Assembly: GCF_014641075.1 (NCBI RefSeq)
Contig: NZ_BMHP01000002.1
Coordinates: 806,001 to 870,000 of the forward strand
DNA: 64,000 bases
Source of the DNA: Paenibacillus nasutitermitis
GTDB lineage: Bacteria > Bacillota > Bacilli > Paenibacillales > Paenibacillaceae
Direction: 5' to 3'
The position numbers were made by a program, and so were the translations under genes. The notes beneath the pieces were generated by a model, which had not been told where the DNA came from, searched no databases, and saw only the letters and a program-made list of their open reading frames with translations. Each line of letters begins with the position of its first letter. Position 1 is the first letter of the stretch. Below are positions 26,086-35,183 of this stretch, piece after piece.

Positions 26086-26859
26086 TTATCCCCTTCCCTT
26101 TTCCGGCTTGCGACTGCCCCCGCGAACAAGAAATTGCTCTGCCAGGCTAATAAGGCCAAATAGAATCAGGCTGAGTACGACAATAATCGCTATTGCGGAG
26201 AATACATTGGCCGTCTGCCATCCCCGCTGGGAGACCAGCATAAAATTACCCAGCCCTTCACTGCCCCCGATCGATTCCGCATAAATGGCGCTGATTACAC
26301 TGTACGAAGCGGCAATTTTAAGACCCGAGAACAAATAAGGCACGGCATTGGGAAGCTCCAACCGCCAGAATAGCCTCCCTTTGGTAGCGCCGATCATTTT
26401 CATATAATCAACCAGCTTGGGATCGCTTTGCGTCAGCCCTGTAAGCATGGCGACGACTACAGGGAAGAAGCATACCAATATGATCAGGATAAGCCTCGGC
26501 AGAATGCCGAATCCAAACCACACGACAAGCAGTGACCCCAGCGCGATGACCGGAACATTCTGGGTCAGCACCAGCAAGGGGTAAAACCCTGCTTTCGCAC
26601 CCGGTATAACATGCAGCAAAGCGGCGAGCACGAAGCCCGCCGCCGTTCCTGCCATGAATCCGAGCAGCGTTACGCCCAGTGTCGACCATGTATGATGCAA
26701 GAGCCTCGGCGTCTGCTCGATTGTATTGGATGCAATCGCAAGCGGAGACGGAAGAATATAAGGCTCGATATGAAACAGGATGACCACCGCCTGCCAGAGT
26801 ATAACAAATGCCCCAAGCACGGCAGCAGGCGGCCAAAAATTGCGAAGCTTATTGACCAT
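26086..26859 (-). CDS. ABC transporter permease (thiamine precursor uptake)
   Basis: The 257-residue membrane protein has about six helices and the BPD permease EAA-type loop (MKMIGATKGRLFWRLELPNAVPY). It resembles SsuC/TauC/ThiX permeases. It overlaps the upstream thiamine-binding protein gene by 11 bases and precedes the ATPase gene. The TPP riboswitch and NMT1-type binding protein indicate a pyrimidine precursor of thiamine as substrate. Confidence 0.9.
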   Translation of the reverse strand: MVNKLRNFWPPAAVLGAFVILWQAVVILFHIEPYILPSPLAIASNTIEQTPRLLHHTWSTLGVTLLGFMAGTAAGFVLAALLHVIPGAKAGFYPLLVLTQNVPVIALGSLLVVWFGFGILPRLILIILVCFFPVVVAMLTGLTQSDPKLVDYMKMIGATKGRLFWRLELPNAVPYLFSGLKIAASYSVISAIYAESIGGSEGLGNFMLVSQRGWQTANVFSAIAIIVVLSLILFGLISLAEQFLVRGGSRKPEKGRG

Positions 26860-27151
26860 CGGGGTATTTCTCCAGCAGCCTGTCCATAGAAGCGCCGCCT
26901 TCCGGATTATAATACACTTTGATCTGGGAGATGACAGATGGGCAGCCCATGACGGTCATCGCCTCATTCATCTCCTGAACGATGGACAGCAGTTGGTTCA
27001 GTTCCCCTTCCATCGTGGTTTCGAGCGGAGCTACGCGGTACGGCACCCCAGAGGCTTTAATAATCTCAATCGCGCGGTCCACGTATGGGAGGACACTTTC
27101 TCCTCCTGGCGTATGCGGCAAAATTTGAATGCTTAACAAGGCGTTTGACAT
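26849..27151 (-). CDS. Thiamine-binding (MTH1187/YkoF-type) protein
   Basis: The 100-residue protein fits the MTH1187/YkoF ferredoxin-like family, which binds thiamine or HMP: LLSIQILPH at the start, VAPLETTMEGELNQLL and KVYYNPEGG near the end. ATG 27151 has AAAGGGGAAAA upstream; the frame is open 72 codons further upstream but lacks a good site and runs into the binding-protein gene. It could deliver or sense the transported pyrimidine. Confidence 0.85.
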   Translation of the reverse strand: MSNALLSIQILPHTPGGESVLPYVDRAIEIIKASGVPYRVAPLETTMEGELNQLLSIVQEMNEAMTVMGCPSVISQIKVYYNPEGGASMDRLLEKYPDGQ

Positions 27152-27197
27152 CGGTTTTATTTTCCCCTTTCCATTCGAGCTCTTCAATTTCGATCTG

Positions 27198-28298
27198 CTA
27201 TTCAGGCAAAAATTCATTCGTGAAAGCTTTGTCTGCTTCAAGCTCTTTGTCCAAAAGCTTATGTTCAAACATCCAGCCTGCGTAGTTAGCCCAAACTTCC
27301 TTTCGTTGCTCCCCCCATCGGGCGGCGTCATCCTGATAACGTGGACTGAGCCATTTCTGGCTGGCACGGACCAGATCCGCGTTAAGATCAGGCACCGCTT
27401 TAATCAGAATTTCCGCTGCGTCCTCGGGATGCTCGATCGCATAGGCATAACCTTCGGATGCTCCGGCAACAAAAGCTTTTACGATATCGCCATTCTCGGC
27501 AATCATTTTCTCATTGGTTTCCAGTACTGGTGTGTAATAATCCAGCTTGTCGCTGTAATCCGTCAAATACATCATGTTGATCTTATCCCCCCGAAGCTCC
27601 GCCTCCACTCCGGTCCATGCATAATAAATCCAGGCAAAATCAATATTCTTCTTGACGGCTGTAAAATAATCCGCATCGCCGATGTTGACGATCTTGACCT
27701 TGCTTGCGTCCGCCTTCTCTTCCTTCATCAGCGATTCAATGACTGCCGCTTCTGCAGGAGATCCCCAGCCCCCGTAGGTTTTGCCTTCAAAATCAACCGG
27801 CGTTTTAATGTTCTTATCCGCGGGCGAAGCGAAGCCGGAGGTATTATGCTGAATAACAGCTGCGATGGAAACCAGCGGAACACCCTGAATCCGCGCCTGG
27901 GTGATCCCCTCCTGGTAGCCGACGCCAAATTCCGCAGCACCGGTTGCAACCATCGTATCGGCACCCGCTTCGCCAGGCAGAACAATTTCCACATCCAAGC
28001 CGTGATTTTTGAAAAAGCCGTTGTCCCTTGCTACATACAGACCTGTATGGTTCGTATTCGGGGTCCAGTCCAGCACGACTTTGACTTTCGTCAACGCCTC
28101 CGGATCGGAGGACTTCCCTCCAGATTCTTGACTGCCGCCTTTATTGTCTGTATTCCCTGTGTTTTCGCTGGCGGTCCCTGTTCCATTGCCAGTCTGCCCT
28201 GCGCCGTTCTCTTTGGCGCCGCAGCCCGCCAATACGAGCAGCAGAACAAGCGCCGCCATTCCCCATTTTGCTTTTGTAAATGGTTTGTTTCCTGCCAT
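27198..28298 (-). CDS. NMT1/THI5-like substrate-binding lipoprotein
   Basis: The 366-residue protein has a lipoprotein signal (VLLLVLAGC), a Gly/Asn/Ser-rich linker and an NMT1/THI5-like domain starting VKVVLDWTPNTNHTG, with GAAEFGVGYQEG and FAWIYYAWTGVE. Such proteins bind HMP or formylaminopyrimidine for thiamine salvage. ATG 28298 behind GGGAGGAG is favoured over an ATG 15 codons upstream because the signal peptide then starts normally. First gene after the TPP riboswitch. Confidence 0.9.
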   Translation of the reverse strand: MAGNKPFTKAKWGMAALVLLLVLAGCGAKENGAGQTGNGTGTASENTGNTDNKGGSQESGGKSSDPEALTKVKVVLDWTPNTNHTGLYVARDNGFFKNHGLDVEIVLPGEAGADTMVATGAAEFGVGYQEGITQARIQGVPLVSIAAVIQHNTSGFASPADKNIKTPVDFEGKTYGGWGSPAEAAVIESLMKEEKADASKVKIVNIGDADYFTAVKKNIDFAWIYYAWTGVEAELRGDKINMMYLTDYSDKLDYYTPVLETNEKMIAENGDIVKAFVAGASEGYAYAIEHPEDAAEILIKAVPDLNADLVRASQKWLSPRYQDDAARWGEQRKEVWANYAGWMFEHKLLDKELEADKAFTNEFLPE

Positions 28299-28371
28299 AA
28301 TACCGCTGACTCCTCCCTGATATCTCCCATGATGAGCGACCATAGCTGCTAAAAGACCCCGAGTTCATAAG

Positions 28372-28399
28372 AAAAAGCGCCTCCCGCTGGAAGACGCTT
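28372..28399 (-). terminator. TPP riboswitch-controlled terminator
   Basis: AAGCGTCTTCC pairs with GGGAGGCGCTT around AGC, then TTTTTC, on the minus strand. It lies between the TPP riboswitch and the binding-protein gene, as expected for transcription attenuation when TPP is bound. Confidence 0.8.
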
Positions 28400-28469
28400 G
28401 TAAACGGCTTTGTATACTCCATTCCCTCCCTTCACAAAACGAAAAGTGAAAGAGGGCTGGCTACAAGGC

Positions 28470-28560
28470 AATTCCTACGCTGGCATTATCCAGATCAGGT
28501 CAAAGGGTCGGGATGATATCGGTATCCCCTCTCAGCCGGCCAATTCCAGCTCCCCATCTC
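28470..28560 (-). promoter_or_regulatory. TPP (thiamine pyrophosphate) riboswitch
   Basis: The minus strand contains the thi-box elements GGGGAGC, GGCTGAGAGGGG, then ACCCTTTGACCTGATCTGG and ATAATGCCAGCGTAGG in the right order and spacing. TPP binding should favour the terminator 70 bases downstream and shut off the uptake operon. Confidence 0.95.
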
Positions 28561-28584
28561 GTATTCAGTTGTGTCGCATCATCT

Positions 28585-28590
28585 ATTATA
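28585..28590 (-). promoter_or_regulatory. -10 element of the thiamine-precursor operon
   Basis: A consensus TATAAT (28590-28585) lies about 25 bases before the TPP riboswitch. No good -35 is found at 16-18 bases. It starts just before the dnaD 3' end at 28643. Confidence 0.5.
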
Positions 28591-28642
28591 ACAAACACAG
28601 CCGTAAAAGCCACATCTTTGTAATGCGCATAAACGGCTTCAG

Positions 28643-29329
28643 TTACGATGAGCCGCGGCCGCCCCGAAATTTAGCCGTGTGCGCTTTGGCCTCATCCGTG
28701 TTCGTAACCCGGTTGCGGCTCCATTCGATCAGAATGCGGTCGATATAGCGGAAATGCAGCTTGCCCGCAAACACGGACTCCTTCAGCGCAAAACGGATCA
28801 GCTCCTCGGCGTATTGGTCCTGGTCCAGCCAGGCACTGATCGTCTCGCATTCCATAGGCGACAAGGGCCGGCCGAACTCCTGCTCAAATACCGAGAACAG
28901 ATCCGCCGATTTCGCCATGGCAGTACGTTTTTTCCCACGCTCGGATTGGATCGACTGCCTGGCTTCATCGGCCAGCCATTCGGCGCAGCGGATAATCAGC
29001 CCGTTCCAATTGTAACGCTCAGATGGGATGCCGCTGATGGGATCCATATCTTCATCAATCATCAGCAGCCCCTCCTTCATCAGCCTTCCAAGCTGCTGTC
29101 CCACGGCTTTGGAGCTGGTGCCAAGCCGCTCTGCCAGCTGCTCGGGCGTCGGAAAATCCACCTGTTCCAGCTGCCTGAACATCATGAGCTGGATAAACAG
29201 CAGCATATCGGCATCGGCAATGCCGATGGCCTTATATGAGCGCATTAACGCCGCGGGGACCACAACACCGCCGCTGTTCATAGCGGCTGCCATCCCCCGG
29301 GCGTATGCTTTCCACATTTCATTCTTCAA
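28643..29329 (-). CDS. dnaD: Primosomal protein DnaD
   Basis: DnaD remodels DNA and helps load the replicative helicase with DnaB and DnaI. The 228-residue protein has a winged-helix N-terminal domain (PTPEQLAERLGTSSKAVGQQLGRL) and the C-terminal DnaD domain (EFGRPLSPMECETISAWLDQD, LRYIDRIL-like FRYIDRILIEW). Start is TTG 29329 behind GGGGGC; ATG four codons later is possible. It follows asnS by 70 bases, as in B. subtilis. Confidence 0.93.
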   Translation of the reverse strand: MKNEMWKAYARGMAAAMNSGGVVVPAALMRSYKAIGIADADMLLFIQLMMFRQLEQVDFPTPEQLAERLGTSSKAVGQQLGRLMKEGLLMIDEDMDPISGIPSERYNWNGLIIRCAEWLADEARQSIQSERGKKRTAMAKSADLFSVFEQEFGRPLSPMECETISAWLDQDQYAEELIRFALKESVFAGKLHFRYIDRILIEWSRNRVTNTDEAKAHTAKFRGGRGSS

Positions 29330-29399
29330 AAGTGAGCCCCCAAACTTCGCAATTCTGAGATTCCCATTTACGAATCCATTCGAATGTTCCTGGTATTAG

Positions 29400-30695
29400 T
29401 TATGGATATAAACGATACAGGGTACGTGGGAATGCAATCGTTTCGCGGACATGCTCCAGTCCGCAAATCCAGGCTACTGTCCGTTCAAGCCCAAGGCCAA
29501 ATCCCGAATGCGGGACGCTCCCGTACTGCCTGAGATCCAGATACCATTGATAAGCTTCCGTAGACAGTTCATGCTCGGCGAAGCGCTCGGCGAGCAGCTG
29601 CGGGTCGTCGATCCGCTGCGAGCCTCCAATAATCTCTCCATAGCCTTCGGGTGCGATCATGTCTGCACATAACACGACCTCCGGCCGGTTCGGATCCGGC
29701 TTCATGTAGAAGGCTTTGATCGAAGTCGGATAATGCGTTATAAACACCGGCTTATCGAATGCCGCGGCAATGGCTGTTTCATGAGGCGCGCCGAAATCCT
29801 CGCCCCAAGGAATATCGAAGCCTCCGTCGTGCAGCAGCTTGATGGCCTCGTCATACGTAATGCGCGGGAATGGCGCCTGAATAGCTTCCAGCTTGCTCAC
29901 ATCTCGCCCCACCGTCTCAAGTTCACGGCGGCAGTTGGCAAGAACGGACTGCACCACATACGAAATAAACTGCTCCTGCACCCGCAAATTTTCTTCGTGG
30001 TCGACAAAAGCCATCTCCGGCTCAATCATCCAAAACTCAATCAGATGGCGGCGTGTCTTCGATTTCTCCGCCCGGAAAGTCGGACCAAATGAGTAGACCT
30101 TGCCCAAAGCCATCGCAGCCGCTTCCATATATAATTGACCGCTCTGCGTCAGATAAGCGTCCTCATCGAAATATTTGGTATGAAACAAATTCGTTGTCCC
30201 CTCGCAGGAGGACGGTGTCAGTACCGGCGGATCGACGAGTGTGAAGCTTCGCTCATCGAAGAATTGCTGGATGGACCGGATGATTTGGGCGCGGATGACC
30301 ATAATAGCCCGCTGCTTGGCTGAGCGCAGCCACAGATGGCGGCGGTCCATCAAAAAATCAACGCCATGCTCCTTGGGCGTGATGGGATAATCCTGCGTGA
30401 TCTGAATAATCTCGATTTCCTGAACCGTCAGCTCATAGCCGGAAGGACTGCGCGGCTCCGCGCGGACCTCTCCCTTCACATAGAGGGAGCTTTCCTGCGT
30501 CAACTGCTGCGCGGCCGTCCAGGCCGCTTCCGGCACTTCGCTTTTTACTACGACTCCCTGTACAAATCCCGTTCCGTCACGCAGCTGCAAAAACTGAATT
30601 TTGCCGCTGGAACGTTTGCCGCCGAGCCAGCAGCCGATCCATACGGTTTGACCGGCATGCTGATCCAATTGTCCGATTGTCGTTAAGGTTCTCAT
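29400..30695 (-). CDS. asnS: Asparaginyl-tRNA synthetase
   Basis: The 431-residue class II synthetase has an N-terminal OB-fold anticodon domain ([24 protein letters not shown]), motif 2 ([25 protein letters not shown]) and motif 3 ([17 protein letters not shown]). AsnRS is preferred over AspRS by the short length and the [14 protein letters not shown] stretch. ATG 30695 follows AAGGACGGG. It lies between ackA and dnaD; dinG-ypmB-asnS-dnaD matches B. subtilis apart from insertions. Confidence 0.95.
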   Translation of the reverse strand: MRTLTTIGQLDQHAGQTVWIGCWLGGKRSSGKIQFLQLRDGTGFVQGVVVKSEVPEAAWTAAQQLTQESSLYVKGEVRAEPRSPSGYELTVQEIEIIQITQDYPITPKEHGVDFLMDRRHLWLRSAKQRAIMVIRAQIIRSIQQFFDERSFTLVDPPVLTPSSCEGTTNLFHTKYFDEDAYLTQSGQLYMEAAAMALGKVYSFGPTFRAEKSKTRRHLIEFWMIEPEMAFVDHEENLRVQEQFISYVVQSVLANCRRELETVGRDVSKLEAIQAPFPRITYDEAIKLLHDGGFDIPWGEDFGAPHETAIAAAFDKPVFITHYPTSIKAFYMKPDPNRPEVVLCADMIAPEGYGEIIGGSQRIDDPQLLAERFAEHELSTEAYQWYLDLRQYGSVPHSGFGLGLERTVAWICGLEHVRETIAFPRTLYRLYP

Positions 30696-30728
30696 TTATA
30701 TCCCGTCCTTTTTTTGGTTTAGAACAGC

Positions 30729-31934
30729 TCAGGCAAACTGCTTCACCAATTGATAAGTATCTCTTGCAATCAGAAGCTCTTCATTGGTAGGGACCACCAT
30801 TACGCTCACACGCGAATCGTCTGTGGATATCAAGCGTGCCTCGCGGGAACGCACTTCATTTCGCTCTTCATCCAGCTGCACGCCCAGAAACGTGAGATTC
30901 TCGCAAACGGCCTTCCGGACCGCTACCGAATTTTCCCCGATTCCCGCCGTAAACACCAGGACATCCAGACCGTTCATCCCTGCCGTATAGGCACCGATGT
31001 ATTTGCGGAGCCTGTAGGTATACATGTCGAAGGCCAGCTTCGCCTGCTTGTCGCCCTCATTCATCGATTCCGTAATCTCCCGCATATCGCTGCTAATCCC
31101 GCTGATCGCCTGGAGTCCACTGTGTTTGTTGAGCATGGAATTCACTTCGTTCAAAGTTAGTTCCTCCTTGTTCATCGTGAACGGAACAATAGCAGGATCC
31201 AGATCTCCGCTGCGCGTTCCCATCATCAGCCCCTCCAGCGGAGTAAGTCCCATGCTGGTATCATAAGAACGTCCATTCACAATCGCTGCGCAGCTTGCGC
31301 CGTTTCCGATATGACAGGTAATCATCTTCAGGGAATCCAGCGAGCGCCCCAGCTTGATGGCTGCCTGCTGGCTGACATAATTGTGCGAGGTCCCGTGAAA
31401 ACCATAACGGCGAATCTTGTGGCGGCGGTAAAGCACCATGGGTATCGGGTACAGGAAGGTTTCCTGCGGCATGGTTTGATGAAAAGCAGTATCGAACACA
31501 ACCACCTGCGAGATGGTCGGCATATTCGTCTCCACCGCCGTAATTCCCATCATGGCCGGCGGATTATGTAAGGGGGCCAGGTCAAACAACCGGCGGATTT
31601 CCTCTTTAACCTCCGGTGTGACCAACGTCGACTGCTTGAAGCTTTCGCCGCCATGCACGACCCGGTGTCCAACCGCTTTGATTTCGTCCAGGGAACTGAG
31701 CACTCCATGCTCGCGATGAGTCAGCATTTCACTTACTTTTTTGACCGCCGCATTATGATCAAGAATCTCGCTGACCACCCGCACTTCGGGCTTGCCGCTT
31801 GTTTCGTGGGTCACAATGGACGAATCCATGCCGATACGCTCAACGCTGCCATGAGCCAGCACCGCTTCATTACTCATGTTGTACAATTGATATTTCAGGG
31901 AAGAGCTGCCAGCATTCATGACCAGTATTATCAT
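30729..31934 (-). CDS. ackA: Acetate kinase
   Basis: AckA makes ATP from acetyl phosphate in overflow or fermentative metabolism. The 401-residue protein has both kinase signatures, NAGSSSLKY near the start and RRYGFHGTSHNYVS, plus HIGNGASCAAI. Length and motifs separate it from shorter butyrate kinase. Its ATG overlaps the stop of the 3-hydroxyacyl-CoA dehydrogenase gene by four bases, so the two are translationally coupled, an unusual partner for ackA. Confidence 0.95.
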   Translation of the reverse strand: MIILVMNAGSSSLKYQLYNMSNEAVLAHGSVERIGMDSSIVTHETSGKPEVRVVSEILDHNAAVKKVSEMLTHREHGVLSSLDEIKAVGHRVVHGGESFKQSTLVTPEVKEEIRRLFDLAPLHNPPAMMGITAVETNMPTISQVVVFDTAFHQTMPQETFLYPIPMVLYRRHKIRRYGFHGTSHNYVSQQAAIKLGRSLDSLKMITCHIGNGASCAAIVNGRSYDTSMGLTPLEGLMMGTRSGDLDPAIVPFTMNKEELTLNEVNSMLNKHSGLQAISGISSDMREITESMNEGDKQAKLAFDMYTYRLRKYIGAYTAGMNGLDVLVFTAGIGENSVAVRKAVCENLTFLGVQLDEERNEVRSREARLISTDDSRVSVMVVPTNEELLIARDTYQLVKQFA

Positions 31935-32803
31935 TGACGGTCTCCATCCTTATCGTAATGAAAGAAGCCAACACCGCTTTTTACACCGAGCTGGCCCGCG
32001 CGGACCATTTTCTTGAGCACGATGGACGGACGGTATTTAAGTTCACCATATTCACGGAACATACGCTCCAGCGCAGCCAGAATGGCGTCCAGCCCGAAGC
32101 GGTCGGCCATCTCGAAGGGTCCGTTCTGGAAGCTGTAGCCGATCCTCATCGCGCTGTCGATATCCTCCGCTGAGGCGACTCCTTCCTCCAGCACATGCAA
32201 CGCTTCATTGATGAACAGACAGATCAGCCTCGTGGTAACGAATCCTGGAGATTCGAATACCATAATGCCTTTTTTTTGTATAATATGCTCGACAAAATGC
32301 TTGGTCCGGTTGAAGGTTTCATCAGAGGTTTTCAGTCCACGGACGATTTCCACGAGATCCGTACGATTGGCCGGGTATACAAAATGCATGCCGATCACAC
32401 GCTGCGGATGTGCGGTGACACTGGCAAGCTCCGTCAAGCTGAGCGTCGACGTATTGCTGGCCAATATGACATGGGGTTTGCAGATTTGATCCAGTCGTTC
32501 AAAGATCATTTTCTTGCTTTCCAGATCCTCGGTAATCGTCTCAATAATAAGCTCGCAATCTCCCAGTTCCTCCAGCCGGTGAATAAGATGAATCCGGTTC
32601 AAGGTAAGCTTCTTCTCCGCCCGGGTCAAAGCCCATTTCTCTATCTGGCGGTCGAGATTCTGCTCGATCTGCAGCAGAGCCTGCGCAAGCTTCTCTTCGG
32701 AATATTCGGTCACATAAACTTCCAGACCATTAAAAGCCAGCATTTCGGCAATGCCTTGTCCCATGGTCCCGGCGCCAACGACGCCAATTTTACGCATAAT
32801 CAA
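31931..32803 (-). CDS. 3-hydroxyacyl-CoA (3-hydroxybutyryl-CoA) dehydrogenase
   Basis: The protein has the NAD motif GVVGAGTMGQGIA, the SNTSTLSL and GMHFVYPANRTDLVEI stretches (catalytic His in GMHF) and a C-terminal domain with ESPGFVTTRLICLFINEA. It oxidises 3-hydroxyacyl-CoA or reduces acetoacetyl-CoA. Start choice: an ATG at 32812 overlaps GGAGG itself, so TTG 32803 (nine bases after GGAGG) or ATG 32797 is likelier; about 290 residues. Being coupled to ackA, it may act in short-chain acid metabolism. Confidence 0.9.
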   Translation of the reverse strand: MIMRKIGVVGAGTMGQGIAEMLAFNGLEVYVTEYSEEKLAQALLQIEQNLDRQIEKWALTRAEKKLTLNRIHLIHRLEELGDCELIIETITEDLESKKMIFERLDQICKPHVILASNTSTLSLTELASVTAHPQRVIGMHFVYPANRTDLVEIVRGLKTSDETFNRTKHFVEHIIQKKGIMVFESPGFVTTRLICLFINEALHVLEEGVASAEDIDSAMRIGYSFQNGPFEMADRFGLDAILAALERMFREYGELKYRPSIVLKKMVRAGQLGVKSGVGFFHYDKDGDRQ

Positions 32804-32935
32804 TGATGTCATCCTCCATTTATCATTCCGCTGCAGGAAGCAGCAAATACACGGTCTGAGCCATGAAATGAATTCGGCGTTGCCGTAAACATAAATTAAG
32901 AAGGCCTATATCTTCTAATTATAACGTTTTTACGC

Positions 32936-32970
32936 AAAAAAAGAAGGCGAACCCCCCGTTCGTCTTCTTT
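32936..32970 (-). terminator. Terminator of the FtsH-like operon
   Basis: AAGAAGACGAA pairs with TTCGCCTTCTT around a GGGGGG-containing loop, followed by seven T on the minus strand, just after the FtsH-like stop. Downstream on the minus strand TATAAT at about 32924-32919 may start the next operon. Confidence 0.75.
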
Positions 32971-32983
32971 CCTGCATATAAGG

Positions 32984-34504
32984 TCAGGCTAATTGTGTCA
33001 AAGCCTGCGCATCGGCAGACTGTTTTTGCAATAACAGCCGGAAGCGGTCACCGCCAAGCGTTTCTTCCGCGACAAGAACATCAAGGGAATGGAGGAAAAC
33101 AGTTTTCTGATCAGCCAGCAGAAGCTTCACTCTCTCCATCAGATCATCCAAAATGGACTTGTTAACACTTGCCCAGCGGTCGGGAGTAATCATGGAATTG
33201 TCAATAATGCCAAGCTCCGTCAGACCGCATTCCACCATCGTCCGGACAATATTCATCGCCTGATCAAAATCGCCTCGCGAGCCCGTGCTGCGTCCGCCAT
33301 AGAACAGTTCTTCGGCCGCTGCGCCACCGAGCGCAATCATAATTTGCCCTTCAAGAAATTGCTGCGTGTACAGATAATGGTCCTGCTGCGGATTATGACG
33401 CACATAGCCCAGAGCTTGCCCGCGCGGTGACAATGCAACCTGCGAAACGCTGCCCGGGCGCACGAGCTCCGCGACAATCGCATGCCCCAGCTCATGCAGG
33501 GCAACCCGCTCCCGCTCTTCTTTGGTCGATTCGCGGTCTGTCTGCTCACCCATCATCACTTTATCGATCGCCATCGACAGGTGGCGTTGCGAGATCGATT
33601 CGGACTCCTCACGCATGGCGTAGATGGCCGATTCATTCATGACACTTTCAAGCTGCGCGCCGGAGAAGCCGAAGGATTCCTCCGCAATTTTCTCCAGGCT
33701 CACTTCTTCATGAAGCGGCTTGTTGCGGGCATGAATGCGCAGAATATGATCCCTTCCCTTCTTGTCCGGCAGATCGACAACGATATGACGGTCGAACCTC
33801 CCCGGACGAAGCAGGGCACTGTCGAGTATTTCCTTGCGGTTCGTAGCTCCCATGAGCAGAATACGCGGCTTCTCGGCCGTATGAATGCCATCCATTTCCG
33901 TCAGCAGCTGATTCAGCGTCTGGTCGTATTCCTTATGTTGGCCTCCGTCGCGCTTGCCGCCGATGACATCGATCTCATCGATAAATACGACTGCGCTTCC
34001 TTTTCCTGCTTTTGCAGCTTTCTGCCGGGCTTCCTTAAATAAATCCCGGATACGGCTGGCACCGACCCCGACATACATTTCAACGAATTCTGAGCCTGAA
34101 GCAGCCACATAGATCGAGTCGGTGTATGTGGCCGCCGCTTTGGCCAGCAATGTTTTGCCCGTTCCCGGAGGACCCGTCAACAGGATTCCTTTGAGCGGAC
34201 GGATGCCAAATTTGGAGATTTTCTCTTCATGCACGAGAAAGTCCAGCGCCTCGACCAATTCCTGCTTGGCCCGCTCCTGACCGCCAATCTGCTCAAAAGA
34301 GAGCGGGGCCGGTGCTGCTAGTTTTCCTTTGCGCTCACTGCCGATTGCTGCCAGATTCCCCCGCGAGCGAACGATATAGAACACGCCGGCCATCATGGCC
34401 ATAAAGAAAACAATAGGAATCATATTAATACCGACAATAAATTGCAAAAATAGAATGAGAACGGGAAAAAAACCGATCGCAATTTCCTTCGAATAGTTAC
34501 GCAT
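32984..34504 (-). CDS. FtsH-like AAA+ zinc protease lacking the extracellular domain
   Basis: The 506-residue protein has two adjacent N-terminal membrane helices (about 9-26 and 28-46), Walker A GPPGTGKT (111-118), Walker B VVFIDEID, the FtsH pore motif FVEMYVGVGASR, SRH-type LLRPGRFDRH and zinc-binding HELGH (337-341) with a later Asp in GSRGDFDQA. It is much shorter than housekeeping FtsH (about 640) and lacks the external loop between helices, so it is a paralogue. It overlaps a small membrane-protein gene by eight bases, suggesting a joint complex. Confidence 0.87.
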   Translation of the reverse strand: MRNYSKEIAIGFFPVLILFLQFIVGINMIPIVFFMAMMAGVFYIVRSRGNLAAIGSERKGKLAAPAPLSFEQIGGQERAKQELVEALDFLVHEEKISKFGIRPLKGILLTGPPGTGKTLLAKAAATYTDSIYVAASGSEFVEMYVGVGASRIRDLFKEARQKAAKAGKGSAVVFIDEIDVIGGKRDGGQHKEYDQTLNQLLTEMDGIHTAEKPRILLMGATNRKEILDSALLRPGRFDRHIVVDLPDKKGRDHILRIHARNKPLHEEVSLEKIAEESFGFSGAQLESVMNESAIYAMREESESISQRHLSMAIDKVMMGEQTDRESTKEERERVALHELGHAIVAELVRPGSVSQVALSPRGQALGYVRHNPQQDHYLYTQQFLEGQIMIALGGAAAEELFYGGRSTGSRGDFDQAMNIVRTMVECGLTELGIIDNSMITPDRWASVNKSILDDLMERVKLLLADQKTVFLHSLDVLVAEETLGGDRFRLLLQKQSADAQALTQLA

Positions 34505-35033
34505 TCGGCCACGCTCCCATCTGTGCGGCTATTCTTGGCAGCACAATATGCTTGAAATCATCGCCGTCTCTGAGCGTAATGTAGACATTGCTCTCGTCCA
34601 TCTCCGAAACAGCCTGAATGCCGCTGAACTGCTGCTCAGCCTGCTTCAGTGTTTGCGGGATATCCGAATAATTCCGGTGATCCATCGCTTGCGCAATACC
34701 AAACAGCATGGATGACCATACGGTGTCCAGCTTCTGCTGGTCCGTGCTCTCGCGGATTTGAAGTTTCAGCTCGCGTCCGCCGATAACGGATTTGCCTTCC
34801 TGGTAAATCTTATCGTAGACGGCTCTAATATCCGCATTTTTATCCAAGGTCAATTCCACCGTTACAGTATCGCGGCCAATTTCCGGCTTTGCTTCCGTGA
34901 CGCCGGGAATTTGTGCTGTAATCTGTTCAAGTGGTCGAATGGTAGTCATATTTCGGTATATATACCAGCCGCCGACAAGCAAACATGCAGATAATACAGC
35001 TGTAATTAATGTTGGAACCCATCTAATTTTCAT
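34497..35033 (-). CDS. Unknown single-pass membrane protein coupled to the FtsH-like protease
   Basis: I do not recognise this 178-residue protein. It has one N-terminal membrane helix (about 8-26), then a predicted extracellular alpha/beta domain starting TTIRPLEQITAQIPGV and ending in WPNA. Possible features are alternating beta strands (DTVTVELTLDKNADI) and a terminal ITLRDGDDFKHIVLPR. Its 3' end overlaps the FtsH-like gene by eight bases, so it may be an adaptor, substrate or external partner replacing the missing FtsH loop. Inference only. Confidence 0.7.
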   Translation of the reverse strand: MKIRWVPTLITAVLSACLLVGGWYIYRNMTTIRPLEQITAQIPGVTEAKPEIGRDTVTVELTLDKNADIRAVYDKIYQEGKSVIGGRELKLQIRESTDQQKLDTVWSSMLFGIAQAMDHRNYSDIPQTLKQAEQQFSGIQAVSEMDESNVYITLRDGDDFKHIVLPRIAAQMGAWPNA

Positions 35034-35129
35034 GGCATGAAGCCTCCTTTGTCGTACGATTGTATATATTAATATCTATCAGTTTTACTATACGATAGTA
35101 TATCACATTTTTTAAGGGATAGGCATGAG

Positions 35130-35180
35130 AAAAAACAGGGAACGAACAAAAAAGCGCGCTTGGCGTCTTTGTTCACTCCC
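35130..35180 (-). terminator. Terminator after ypmB
   Basis: GGGAGTGAACAAA pairs with TTTGTTCGTTCCC apart from two positions, then TGTTTTTTC on the minus strand. It starts three bases after the ypmB stop and separates the dinG-rex-mtaD-ypmB operon from the unknown/FtsH-like pair. Confidence 0.65.
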
Positions 35181-35183
35181 TCA

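Noticed and set aside
30729..31934. Butyrate kinase instead of acetate kinase
   Set aside because: Length of 401 and the RYGFHGTSH signature fit AckA; butyrate kinases are shorter and differ in this motif.
32984..34504. Housekeeping FtsH
   Set aside because: About 130 residues shorter, with no extracellular loop and different context (FtsH is usually near tilS/hprT).
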